Below are positions 17,088-25,800 of a stretch of 42,571 nucleotides of DNA, in pieces; positions within the stretch are counted from its first letter, which is position 1, and each line of letters begins with the position of its first letter. Made by a program: the position numbers and the translations under genes. The notes beneath the pieces are model-generated. The model saw only the letters and a program-made list of their open reading frames with translations. It was not told the origin of the DNA and did not search any database. The stretch comes from Deltaproteobacteria bacterium (GTDB lineage: Bacteria > SAR324 > XYD2-FULL-50-16): NCBI GenBank assembly GCA_029881655.1, contig JAOUME010000008.1, positions 1 through 42,571 on the forward strand. Reading direction: 5' to 3'.

Positions 17088-19646
17088 CTACTGGATTGCG
17101 AGATCGATCAGTTCGGTCGGCTCAAGTATCAAGATGATCTCTCCACTGCCTAAAATGGTGGAGCCGCCTATACCGGGTATCCTCGCCAGATAAGACTGCA
17201 AAGGCTTGACCACGATTTCCTGCTGGTTCCAAAGATCGTCCACCACCAAACCCATAACGCGTTTGGCGACCTGAACAAAGACGATACTGACCACCCGGTC
17301 GGGATCAGGTTCTTTCTCCTGAAGCCCCAATAGTCCCGCCAGCCGGGAAACCCCGATAATATTTCCCCTGAGGTTGATCGCTTCTTTTTGGTTTAAAAGC
17401 TGAAGCTCGCTTTCTCTAACTTCGATACTTTCCTTGACCGATTCAAGGGGAACGGCGTATTTCTGTTTCCCGTCGATGATCAACAAAGCGTCGATCACGG
17501 CTAGGGTCAGGGGCAGTAACAGCCTGACCTGGGTTCCGCTTCCGACCTCGGAATCGACTTCGACGGTTCCGTGCACCTTGTTGATGTTGGTCATCACCAC
17601 ATCCATCCCGACACCTCTGCCGCTGATATCAGAGACTTGCTTGGCGGTCGAAAAGCCCGGATGAAAGATGAACTTGTTGATGGTTTTATTATCCAGGGTC
17701 TCTGCCTGATCGGGAGTCACCAGTCCAAGGTCAAGCGCTTTTTTAAGGACTCTTTCGGTATTGATTCCAGCGCCGTCGTCAATGATATCAATTGCGATGA
17801 CGCTTCCTAAGTGACTAGCCTTGAGAATGATGTTGCCTGTCTCGGGCTTGCCGGCCTTTCTCCTTTCATCGGCGGACTCGATACCGTGATCGCAGCAGTT
17901 GCGGATAATATGCACCAGCGGATCGCCAATGACCTCGATGATCGATTTGTCGATCTGGGTATTCTCCCCCACAAGCTGAAGCTGGATCTGTTTATTGGTT
18001 TTGCGGGCGATATCCCGAATAATTCTGGGGATCTTCTGAAAAACCGTCTTAACCGGAATCAGCCTCATATCCATCAGTGTCGTCTGGAGGTCCTCCGAAA
18101 TCCGGCTGAATGCGTTTTCAACCCCCCTGAGACTCGCGATGAATTCCTGAGCTTGTTTTTTCCCCGCGATCTCACCCAGAGCGTGATTAAAGCTGTTTCT
18201 GACAATGATCAATTCCCCGATCAGATTCATAAAGGTATCCAACCTGTGCGACTCAACGCGCATGGTCTTTAATTCGGTGTCGATAGGTGTAACCGCTTTA
18301 TTGGCCCCTTTCACGTCCACCGCGTTTTGCGGCGGCGCCTTTTTAGCGGGAGCCTCAGCCTGAGTCGGTTTCGCGGTTTCGTCCGCCACTGGCGCCGTAA
18401 CGATATCTTCTTGATTTTCTTCAAGCTGATTGAGTTCACTCAAAAGGCGCGAGAGATGGCTGGCGAATTGGGATTTGACCTCTTCGTGGTTTTTCTCAAG
18501 TGACAATAGGCTTAAAACCATATCGGCCAGATCATGAGACATACTTGAGACTGCGTTCAGTCCTACCTTGCCTGCGCTTTTGGAAAGCGTGTTTAATGAG
18601 CGATGCAACATGGTCAACTCATCTTCAGGGATAAGTTTATCAACCAATAGACTGCCTAGATGGATAATCGTCTCACTCTGCTGGGAGCTGACGTTCTTAA
18701 AAGCGTCCAGCTTGTTACTCCCGCTCGATTGAGCCGCCGGTTCTTCTTTTTTTACCGGCTCAACCGTTGATTGGTGATCTTCGTTTAAAAAAACTTTTAG
18801 CTGAGCGATCACATCCTTGATATCGATGATATTCAGATCCTCACCCATCTTCACCATAAAAACCAGAGTTCTTAAGAGGTCCACAGCCTTTAAAACCACG
18901 TCGGCCATTTCGTTAACGTACTTCTTTGGCCCTTTGCGGAGTTTATCGAACAGGGTCTCCATCACATGAGTCAACTCGATGATCTTTGTAAGGTTGACAT
19001 AACTGGCCGTGCCTTTGATGGAATGGATACCCCTGAAAATCTCTTTGATGGCTTCTCCGTCCGCTGTATTCTTTTCCAGTTTGAGCAGGTTCTGCTCGAT
19101 TTCCTCTAGATGCTCTTCCGCCTCAAGCACAAATTCCTTGGCCAGATCGTAGGAAACGCTTTTTGAATCTTCTTCGACTGGTGGTTTTTCAGAGATTTTT
19201 TCCTCAGCGGCCTTTGTCTTGCCTGGGAGCTGCGCGTCAGGCGAGGTACCTGTGATCTCTTTGTTTTGGATGATCTGTTCCAAAGTTTCGAACGTCTCAT
19301 CGAGAGAATACGCGGATTTGGTCTCTTCGATCAGCTCAAAGACCATCAGTTTCAAAAGATCGATCGCTGGTAAAAGAACATCAAGCATTTCCGAACTCAT
19401 GGAGAGTTCCTTGCGGCGGATCATATCGAAGATCGACTCAAGCTTATGGGAAAGCTTGCCGATATCATCAAGCCCCATAAACCCGGCCGTGCCCTTAATT
19501 GTATGAAGCACACGAAAAATCCCGTTGACGATATGGGTGTCTTCGGGATTGCTCTCAATCAAAAGCAGGTCGTTTTCTATCGCTTCAAAAGCTTCGTGGG
19601 ATTCTTCCACAAAACCCTGAATCAGATCGTTCAGTTCGTTTTCCAT
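17088..19646 (-). CDS. cheA: Chemotaxis histidine kinase CheA with two active and one degenerate Hpt domain
   Basis: Central kinase of the chemotaxis array; it autophosphorylates on a histidine and passes phosphate to CheY and CheB. The 852-residue domain order is Hpt1 with H48 (RVLHTIKGTAG), Hpt2 with H208 (RGIHSIKGTAS), and a third Hpt-like bundle at about 320-412 in which the phospho-acceptor is N352 (RSLNTLSKSAGKVGL). A Pro/Ala-rich linker (about 413-455) and the dimerisation helices (about 458-530) follow. Next is the ATPase with its N-box HIIRNCCDHGIE (579-590), DDGAGI (623-628), FHPGFST (661-667) and SGRGVGMDVV (675-684), then a C-terminal CheW-like domain (about 715-852). There is no recognisable P2 domain. 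It is the last che gene, 33 bases after cheY. Confidence 0.97.
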   Translation of the reverse strand: MENELNDLIQGFVEESHEAFEAIENDLLLIESNPEDTHIVNGIFRVLHTIKGTAGFMGLDDIGKLSHKLESIFDMIRRKELSMSSEMLDVLLPAIDLLKLMVFELIEETKSAYSLDETFETLEQIIQNKEITGTSPDAQLPGKTKAAEEKISEKPPVEEDSKSVSYDLAKEFVLEAEEHLEEIEQNLLKLEKNTADGEAIKEIFRGIHSIKGTASYVNLTKIIELTHVMETLFDKLRKGPKKYVNEMADVVLKAVDLLRTLVFMVKMGEDLNIIDIKDVIAQLKVFLNEDHQSTVEPVKKEEPAAQSSGSNKLDAFKNVSSQQSETIIHLGSLLVDKLIPEDELTMLHRSLNTLSKSAGKVGLNAVSSMSHDLADMVLSLLSLEKNHEEVKSQFASHLSRLLSELNQLEENQEDIVTAPVADETAKPTQAEAPAKKAPPQNAVDVKGANKAVTPIDTELKTMRVESHRLDTFMNLIGELIIVRNSFNHALGEIAGKKQAQEFIASLRGVENAFSRISEDLQTTLMDMRLIPVKTVFQKIPRIIRDIARKTNKQIQLQLVGENTQIDKSIIEVIGDPLVHIIRNCCDHGIESADERRKAGKPETGNIILKASHLGSVIAIDIIDDGAGINTERVLKKALDLGLVTPDQAETLDNKTINKFIFHPGFSTAKQVSDISGRGVGMDVVMTNINKVHGTVEVDSEVGSGTQVRLLLPLTLAVIDALLIIDGKQKYAVPLESVKESIEVRESELQLLNQKEAINLRGNIIGVSRLAGLLGLQEKEPDPDRVVSIVFVQVAKRVMGLVVDDLWNQQEIVVKPLQSYLARIPGIGGSTILGSGEIILILEPTELIDLAIQ

Positions 19647-19679
19647 TTCCCGCCAAACATAATTGCATCCATTTTAGCC

Positions 19680-20045
19680 TTACTCCAAAAGCATCTTCGC
19701 ATTTTCAATCAACACGTCCGACTTGACCGGCTTGAAAAGATATAGATTGGCGCCTGCCTTAAAGCCTTTCATCTTGTCTTCGGCCTCGGCTTCGGTCGAA
19801 ACAATGATGATCGGAACTTCCTTGTACCCATCCGAGGAACGGATTTCCCTGCAAAACGTATAGCCGTCCATCTTAGGCATATTGATATCCACGATCAACA
19901 GGTCGAAATTCACGCTCAAGGACTTCTCAAGAGCGTCATACCCGTTTTCAGCTTCAGTTACTTCGAAACCGGCTGATTTCAACATCACCGAGTGTAGATT
20001 CCGCACAATCGGAGAATCATCGATTACCAATACTTTAAATGACAT
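19680..20045 (-). CDS. cheY: CheY-type single-domain response regulator
   Basis: Phospho-acceptor that carries the signal from CheA to the output, usually the flagellar switch. The 121-residue receiver has the acidic pair D9/D10 (VIDDSP), phosphorylation site D53 (LLIVDINMPKMDGY), switch residue S83 (IIVSTEAEAEDK) and invariant K105 (LFKPVKSD). It is a stand-alone receiver with no effector domain. It lies between the HEAT-repeat gene and cheA in the operon, with gaps of 20 and 33 bases. Whether it targets the motor or acts as a phosphate sink cannot be decided from sequence. Confidence 0.95.
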   Translation of the reverse strand: MSFKVLVIDDSPIVRNLHSVMLKSAGFEVTEAENGYDALEKSLSVNFDLLIVDINMPKMDGYTFCREIRSSDGYKEVPIIIVSTEAEAEDKMKGFKAGANLYLFKPVKSDVLIENAKMLLE

Positions 20046-20065
20046 AATACCATTATGATCAATGT

Positions 20066-21997
20066 TTAAAATTCCAATTCCTCAATCGCGAGCTCAACAG
20101 CCTCCACTAACTCCCTATCTTCGGAATCCAGTAAATTTTTTAATTCCGGTATCGCTTTCTTGTCCCCAATCTTTCTTAAGGCCTCAACTGTCTCCAGTTT
20201 CACCCAGGACGAAACGTCTTTTAAAAATGGTAGGACGCAACTTAACGCATTAAAACCATCAAGTCCAGAGAGGATTTGAATCAACTCCACCTTTTCTCTT
20301 TCCCTCGGGTCTGAAACGACAGGTAAAACCTGTGTGATGAACTCAAAGAGCTTCTCGTCTTTTTTTAATGAATTCAACGCTCTTACCGCTTGCACCTGGA
20401 CTTCCGCGACGGGATCGTTGAGCCCTAGCCGGATATGGTCGAAATCAAGCAGTGCCAGATTGCCCATTACCTTCAAAGCGATCACCCGAATATCGGGGTT
20501 GGGGTCTTGAAGAGCGTCAAAAAATTTCTGACTGATCTCCTCCGGATGATGAACACCGAAATACTCGAAGGCCATTAGCCTTTCCGCCGGACTAAATGAT
20601 TCCAGATAGGGTTTGATTCTCTTGTTGCCCTTTTCGCTACCGATGTGAATCAATGCCTGGTCTACCGCGTCATGCACCTCAGGGTCTTCGTCCTTGATCT
20701 TTTGAATCAAGGCCTCGACAAACTCCTCTCTTTCCAGTCGTTCCATGGCTTGCGCCGCGGACTTTCTTACCATGGGCTCCTTTGAGTCCAGTAGCGCGAT
20801 GATCTGATCGACTGGCACATCCTTCATCGTTCCCTCAAGTTCATTTAAGGCGGCGCAACAAAGAATATCATCCTCTGATTTCAGGAACCGGGTGACCAGA
20901 CTCAGGTTTTCCTCGCCACCGAGTCTACCTAAAACTCGAATAGCCGAGATTTTCTGCTCAAATGAAGTGCTGGCGTCATCTAATATTTCTCTGATATCCT
21001 TCATATCTTCGGGATGGATTTGTTCAATAGCGTCAATCGCCGCGTCCCTGATCGTCTCGTCGTCACAACCCAACTGCCCATAAAGAAAAGGCAATGAATC
21101 CTGAGAAAGAAAATTACCCAGGATTGAGATCGCCTTGATCCTCAGCTCGGTAGAAAAGGCCGTACCCACAAAGTAGATAGGCTGCAATCTCTCATCATCA
21201 ATAAGGTTGAAAAAATCATAATCCTGATTTTTCTTAACGATTTCATGGATCGCGTTGATAATTTCACTGCCCAAAAAGGCCAGATTGTCCTTATCCAATA
21301 TCGCCAGAAGAATCTCCAAAGCCTTTGGATCGCCGATCCTGGCCATAGCCTGGACAGCCGTGATCTTGACCATCAGATCCTCGTCCTGAATCATGGGAAA
21401 AACGATGTCGAAAGCCTTTTTGCCGCCGATTGAGCCGATGCTTCTGATTACGGCGCATTTCATCCAGATGTCGGTATCTAAATATTTCCCCAGAACCGGA
21501 AGGTGTTTTTCGTTGCCGATTTCACCCAATCCATCTGCCGCGGTCGAAGAAATGTTCACATCGGGATCGTCCAATGCCCTCACCAGCGCTTCCATGCTTT
21601 TTTCACTGCCGATTCCAACCAGCGTGTCCACCGCAAATTTCCTGACGTCTCGATCATCGGACTTCAGCTTCTCCTTTAATATCGGCAGAGCGATTTCACC
21701 TAACAGGCTTAATATCTCGACCGAATGGTTGCGAAGCCGAACGTCCTCCGATGCCAAATTGGGTGCGACCAACTCAACCACCTCTTCGCCCCCTATCTTG
21801 ACCAAAGCGTCAGCACAGGACTCAGCGACCGCGATCGAAGGATCGGTTAAACCGCCAACCAAGGGAGCAATTCCTTCCTTATGCTTACCGTAACCCAAAT
21901 CCTCAGCCGCGTAGCGGCGAGTCATCTCATCCCCGTTTCGCAGATCCTCGATAAACTGGGTGACCTCATAAGGATCGAATTTAGCTTTATCGTTCAT
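20066..21997 (-). CDS. HEAT-repeat protein in the chemotaxis operon
   Basis: A 643-residue, apparently all-helical protein made almost entirely of about 18 HEAT/PBS-lyase-like repeats of roughly 31 residues. The pattern is visible in DDRDVRKFAVDTLVGIGSEK, DDPDVNISSTAADGLGEIG, DSKEPMVRKSAAQAMERL, QDPNPDIRVIALKVMGNLAL and KDVSSWVKLETVEALRKIG. No signal peptide, membrane segment or catalytic motif is evident, so it is likely a cytoplasmic scaffold for protein-protein contact. The repeats are interrupted around residues 235-270 (DYDFFNLIDDERLQPIYFV). It sits between cheR and cheY with gaps of 40 and 20 bases, so a role in the chemosensory pathway, for example docking CheA, CheY or a receptor, is a reasonable inference. 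Confidence 0.88.
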   Translation of the reverse strand: MNDKAKFDPYEVTQFIEDLRNGDEMTRRYAAEDLGYGKHKEGIAPLVGGLTDPSIAVAESCADALVKIGGEEVVELVAPNLASEDVRLRNHSVEILSLLGEIALPILKEKLKSDDRDVRKFAVDTLVGIGSEKSMEALVRALDDPDVNISSTAADGLGEIGNEKHLPVLGKYLDTDIWMKCAVIRSIGSIGGKKAFDIVFPMIQDEDLMVKITAVQAMARIGDPKALEILLAILDKDNLAFLGSEIINAIHEIVKKNQDYDFFNLIDDERLQPIYFVGTAFSTELRIKAISILGNFLSQDSLPFLYGQLGCDDETIRDAAIDAIEQIHPEDMKDIREILDDASTSFEQKISAIRVLGRLGGEENLSLVTRFLKSEDDILCCAALNELEGTMKDVPVDQIIALLDSKEPMVRKSAAQAMERLEREEFVEALIQKIKDEDPEVHDAVDQALIHIGSEKGNKRIKPYLESFSPAERLMAFEYFGVHHPEEISQKFFDALQDPNPDIRVIALKVMGNLALLDFDHIRLGLNDPVAEVQVQAVRALNSLKKDEKLFEFITQVLPVVSDPREREKVELIQILSGLDGFNALSCVLPFLKDVSSWVKLETVEALRKIGDKKAIPELKNLLDSEDRELVEAVELAIEELEF

Positions 21998-22037
21998 AAC
22001 CTGACCCTCGTTAATATAGAAGATACCATAATTTAAA

Positions 22038-22880
22038 TTATTTTTGATAAGATAAGGACTTATTAAACTTGACCAGCTTGAAAGCCGCGCTGAGTTTTCC
22101 GACCGACTCGGAATGACCCAAAAAGATGAATCCTCCCTTGTTCAAGCTGTCATAAATCCGGTTGACCACCTCTTTTCTGGAATCTGCGTCAAAATAGATC
22201 AATACGTTGCGACAAAAAACAAAATCCATTTCAGAAAAACGCCTCATCTCCCGGCGATCCATTAAATTTACCTTTCTAAACTCGACATATTTTTTGGCCT
22301 CGTCATGGATCTTAAATAAACCCGACTCCTCCACGAAGTATTGCGATAAAATTTTCGCTGGAATATCCTTGACCGCCCGCCGATCATAACAACCTTTCCT
22401 CGCTTTTTCCAATATGTAATGATCTATATCGGTTCCCACTATCTCGATTTTCCACTTTGAAAAGTCCGGCACATTTTCCTTGAGCAAAATATAGACCGTA
22501 TAAGGCTCGTCTCCTGAAGAACAGGCCGCGCTCCAAATCTTTAGACGAAAATCCTTTTTTTTCCTTTTTTCAGCCAATATCAAAGGCAGTGCTTCTTCGG
22601 CGAAAGACTCAAGCTGGGGAATATTCCGGTAAAAATAGGTCTCATTGGTCGTCAAGGAAACGATCAACTCATCGAGTTCCTTTTTATCCTCGGCAAACTT
22701 GATTAAACGGTAGTATTCTTTCGCGGAACTGGAATTAGTCGCCTTCATCCGCTTGGTGATTCTCTTTTCGATGAAATAAAACTTATTCTCATCAAAATAG
22801 ACCCCTGATACTTCCAATACCAGATCCCGGATGGGAACGATATCTTCGGCTTTCAGCGTTAAATTAAACTCCAATCCCAT
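22038..22880 (-). CDS. cheR: Chemoreceptor glutamate methyltransferase CheR
   Basis: SAM-dependent enzyme that methylates glutamates on chemoreceptors for adaptation. The 280-residue protein has the helical N-terminal domain (about 10-75), the NETYFYRN motif at about 78-85, the SAM-binding SAACSSGDEPYTVYILL (about 116-132), the acidic VGTDID (about 148-153) and the FCRNVLIYFD motif (about 222-231). A final LGHSES follows. Length matches typical CheR. It starts 3 bases after the cheB stop, which indicates tight coupling of the two adaptation enzymes. The substrate receptors are not in the window. Confidence 0.97.
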   Translation of the reverse strand: MGLEFNLTLKAEDIVPIRDLVLEVSGVYFDENKFYFIEKRITKRMKATNSSSAKEYYRLIKFAEDKKELDELIVSLTTNETYFYRNIPQLESFAEEALPLILAEKRKKKDFRLKIWSAACSSGDEPYTVYILLKENVPDFSKWKIEIVGTDIDHYILEKARKGCYDRRAVKDIPAKILSQYFVEESGLFKIHDEAKKYVEFRKVNLMDRREMRRFSEMDFVFCRNVLIYFDADSRKEVVNRIYDSLNKGGFIFLGHSESVGKLSAAFKLVKFNKSLSYQK

Positions 22881-22883
22881 AAA

Positions 22884-23957
22884 CTATATACCCACTATTT
22901 GCTTGACTTTATCCATAATATCCCGCTCATGCAGGATAAAACTGGCTCCTCCCAGTTCAACCACTTTTCCTGGCATGCCGTACACCACGCAACTCTCCTC
23001 AGACTCAACGATCGTTTGCCCACCCGATTTTTTCAGATTGGTCAAGGCCTCGGACCCGTCCTGACCCATGCCCGTCAACATGATTCCCAACCAGTGTTTC
23101 CCAAAACATTCGCTTAAGGAATCAAACAATACGTCCACCGAAGGTTTATAGATTTTTCCTTCGACCTCCTCTTGGGTCTCGATCAGAAAAACCCTCTGGC
23201 CCCGGCTTTTGATGATGGTATGCCTGCCACCCTTGGCGATATAGATATGCCCGGGTTGAATGATTTCTCCATCTTCGGCCTCTTTTACCTTTAAGGGGCA
23301 AATCGAGTCCAACCTCTTTGCGAAAGAAAGCGTGAAATTCTCCGGCATATGCTGGGCGATAATTATCACCCCGTTAAAATTTGCGGGCATTTCCGGCAAT
23401 AGCCGCATCAGCGTTTTTGGCCCCCCGGTAGATACTCCGATCCCGATCACCTTGCCGATCGACCAGTTTTTAAGCACTTCGACATCGACCGGGCTAGGAA
23501 CCGCTAACGGTTTGACCTTCGGAGTGATTAACGGCTGTTTTTCAGGCGTCTTATATCTCTTCGAACGGGCGGCGGTGCGAATTTTCTGGCGGATAATCTC
23601 CCCCTGGACCGCCATATCAAGCGAGACTGCGCCGGATGGCTTGGCAATAAAATCAAAAGCGCCGTGATTCAAAGCGTCCAAAGTCTCCTCTGCCCCTTCA
23701 TGGGTTAAGGCGCTGATCATTAAAACCGGAACCGAATGCTTGGACTTGATCACCTTTAACGCCTCAATGCCATTCATTTCCGGCATATTAACATCCATCG
23801 TGATCACATCCAGATCCATCGCGGATACCTTTTGTATCGCGTCCATCCCGTTTCTCGCTGTCGCAACGACCTTCAGGTCAGTGTCTTTCTCAATGATCTT
23901 GGTCAACTCGGACCTCATCAACGCGGAATCTTCAACAACCAATACTTTATATATCAT
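22884..23957 (-). CDS. cheB: Chemotaxis methylesterase/glutamine deamidase CheB
   Basis: Response-regulated esterase that removes receptor methyl groups and opposes CheR. The 357-residue protein has an N-terminal receiver with D55 (VITMDVNMPEMNG) and K106 (FIAKPSG), then a linker of about 40 residues. The C-terminal catalytic domain carries S176 (GIGVSTGGPKTL), H203 (AQHMPENFT) and D300 (LTGMGQDGSEAL), the expected Ser-His-Asp triad. All key residues are intact, so feedback phosphorylation by CheA is expected. It lies between the triple-CheW gene (63-base gap) and cheR (3-base gap). Confidence 0.97.
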   Translation of the reverse strand: MIYKVLVVEDSALMRSELTKIIEKDTDLKVVATARNGMDAIQKVSAMDLDVITMDVNMPEMNGIEALKVIKSKHSVPVLMISALTHEGAEETLDALNHGAFDFIAKPSGAVSLDMAVQGEIIRQKIRTAARSKRYKTPEKQPLITPKVKPLAVPSPVDVEVLKNWSIGKVIGIGVSTGGPKTLMRLLPEMPANFNGVIIIAQHMPENFTLSFAKRLDSICPLKVKEAEDGEIIQPGHIYIAKGGRHTIIKSRGQRVFLIETQEEVEGKIYKPSVDVLFDSLSECFGKHWLGIMLTGMGQDGSEALTNLKKSGGQTIVESEESCVVYGMPGKVVELGGASFILHERDIMDKVKQIVGI

Positions 23958-24020
23958 CAGATATTATCTTAATGTTATTAAACTGATCCCTGTATTACAA
24001 CTAGTCCTTAAGTAAAAAAC

Positions 24021-25604
24021 TCATTCGCTTTCAGGAGATCCCTGGCCATCTTCCAACTCAAGCATTTTCAATTCCTTAATCGTTTCTTCGAGATCCTCTT
24101 GAAGATATACCGGGTCTTGAGCCTGGGATAAGGTGCGCTCCAAATCCATCAAAACGACAATCTCGCCGGTCTTGTCGTCCTTTCCCATTCCCTTGATAAA
24201 AACATTGCCCTTTTGAGACAACAAGTCAGAAGGGGGTTCAAAAGACGACATCAAAACCTTCCTGATCCCGATGACTCGCTCCACGATCAGCCCCGCCACC
24301 TCCTTACCTGTATTGACGATCAAAAATTTTGCGAGTTCAGGATCGAAATCGTCACTTTGATGTTCCACCAGTAGCGGCAGATCGACGATCGAGATCACGT
24401 CACCGCGAAGATTAATCACGCCCTTGATATAGGCGGGTGCCTTGGGAATCGGCACAATTTCTCTTATAGGTATGATTTCATTAGTCATCATAACGGGTAT
24501 GGCGTACCTTTCCTCAGCCAGTACAAACTCCAAGATAGGAACCTCCTCCTCCTTGATCCTTTTCAACTCCAGTTCTTTAGCCTCTTTTACTTCATCGACC
24601 TCGTAGTCTTTCAAAAGACCATGTTCCTCGAAACTAAAGAGCTTTTCGAGCTTCAACAGCATGACGATATTCTGCTTCCCCCCCCGTTCCAGCTTAAATA
24701 CACCTCTGATTTGCTCTTGCTGTTTTACGCTGACGTTGACCGGAGGCGGCATGATCTCGTTTTCTTTGATGAGATAGACCTCCTTGACCTGATCGACGAT
24801 CAAGCCGACCTTGACCTTTTGAACTCTGATGATGATCACCAGATTGCCTTTACTGACCTCTTTCTTTTTCAATCCCAGCCGTTCACCCAGCCTCACGATG
24901 GGAATCGCTGCTTCCCTCAAGTGAAAAATCCCCTCGGCAAAGTCGTCCATCTCCGGCACAGGCGTGATCTCCGGAAGGAGAATGATCTCCTCGACCATGA
25001 GGCTCTCTATGGCGAACTGTTCTTCCTGAAGCGAAAAACCAACCAGAAATATTTCAGGTATCTTATCTTCGATCTGCTCAACCTCTTGCGACTGAGCGTC
25101 TTTGGCTGTAATCTGGATTTCCTGGTGAATGAAGAAATCATCTTCATCAACTATTGATTGTTGCTTTAGAAGTAAAAGAATTTCATCGTCAGGCATCTGA
25201 TAGGAACCCTGGATAAAACCCTGTTTTTCCGTCGCGACGAATCGGGAAGCCGTGCGGATATCCTTTCTGTTGATATTGGCGATCATCTTGATCTTATCAA
25301 CCAAAATACCCAGCTTGAGATTATGATTTTTAATCACGATGACTCTTGAATCTTCCGTATCCTGATGTCCCTCACCGCCAAAACGGGAGTTCAAATCGAT
25401 GATCGAAATCACTTCACCGCGAAGATTGATAATGCCCTTGAAATATTTCGGGGTTCTGGGAATCACCGTTGTCTTTTTAGGGATGATGATCTCCTCCACA
25501 CACATTATATCGACACCGAAAAGCTCTTCCCCAACCCCAAAAGTAATGTACTGGACTGTCTGGTCGGAAATGTTTTCGATAACTGCGGGAACCGCTTCAC
25601 TCAT
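24021..25604 (-). CDS. cheW: Coupling protein with three tandem CheW domains
   Basis: Scaffold linking receptors to CheA in the chemoreceptor array. The 527-residue protein is a fusion of three CheW domains. The first is at about 15-155 (ELFGVDIMCVEEI, FKGIINLRGEVISIIDLNSRFG). The second is at about 188-325 (QFAIESLMVEEI, FAEGIFHLREAAIPIVRLGERLG). The third is at about 358-500 (RYAIPVMMTNEIIPI, IKGVINLRGDVISIVDLPLLV). Domains 1 and 3 keep the NLRGEV/NLRGDV motif; domain 2 has diverged to HLREAA. An acidic linker (VDEVKEAKELELKRIKEEE) separates 2 and 3. It is the first gene of the che operon, with AAGGA 7-8 bases before the ATG. Confidence 0.95.
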   Translation of the reverse strand: MSEAVPAVIENISDQTVQYITFGVGEELFGVDIMCVEEIIIPKKTTVIPRTPKYFKGIINLRGEVISIIDLNSRFGGEGHQDTEDSRVIVIKNHNLKLGILVDKIKMIANINRKDIRTASRFVATEKQGFIQGSYQMPDDEILLLLKQQSIVDEDDFFIHQEIQITAKDAQSQEVEQIEDKIPEIFLVGFSLQEEQFAIESLMVEEIILLPEITPVPEMDDFAEGIFHLREAAIPIVRLGERLGLKKKEVSKGNLVIIIRVQKVKVGLIVDQVKEVYLIKENEIMPPPVNVSVKQQEQIRGVFKLERGGKQNIVMLLKLEKLFSFEEHGLLKDYEVDEVKEAKELELKRIKEEEVPILEFVLAEERYAIPVMMTNEIIPIREIVPIPKAPAYIKGVINLRGDVISIVDLPLLVEHQSDDFDPELAKFLIVNTGKEVAGLIVERVIGIRKVLMSSFEPPSDLLSQKGNVFIKGMGKDDKTGEIVVLMDLERTLSQAQDPVYLQEDLEETIKELKMLELEDGQGSPESE

Positions 25605-25736
25605 TCAAATCCTTATCTTGTTGAACTGGGCTGATATCCGTTTTTCATAACCAATCTCGGCAACACCTCAAAACCATCAAACAGGCCATCTGAACGCAAT
25701 ATTATCTGGCAAGAGCGTCAAAAGGGAATTACCGTT

Positions 25737-25797
25737 AAATCACTTTATACTTGAAACCTTGTTTTGACAAGGTTATTATTCCAGTGTAAATCACTTT
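25737..25797 (-). promoter_or_regulatory. Repeat-flanked hairpin and candidate promoter upstream of the che operon
   Basis: Two direct copies of AAATCACTTT (25737-25746 and 25788-25797) flank a perfect 7-base stem, AACCTTG with CAAGGTT, around 25755-25774. On the minus strand TTGTCA and TATAAA lie 15 bases apart here, a possible but short-spaced sigma-70 promoter reading into the triple-CheW gene. Repeats and hairpin are seen; regulatory meaning is inferred. Confidence 0.35.
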
Positions 25798-25800
25798 TTA

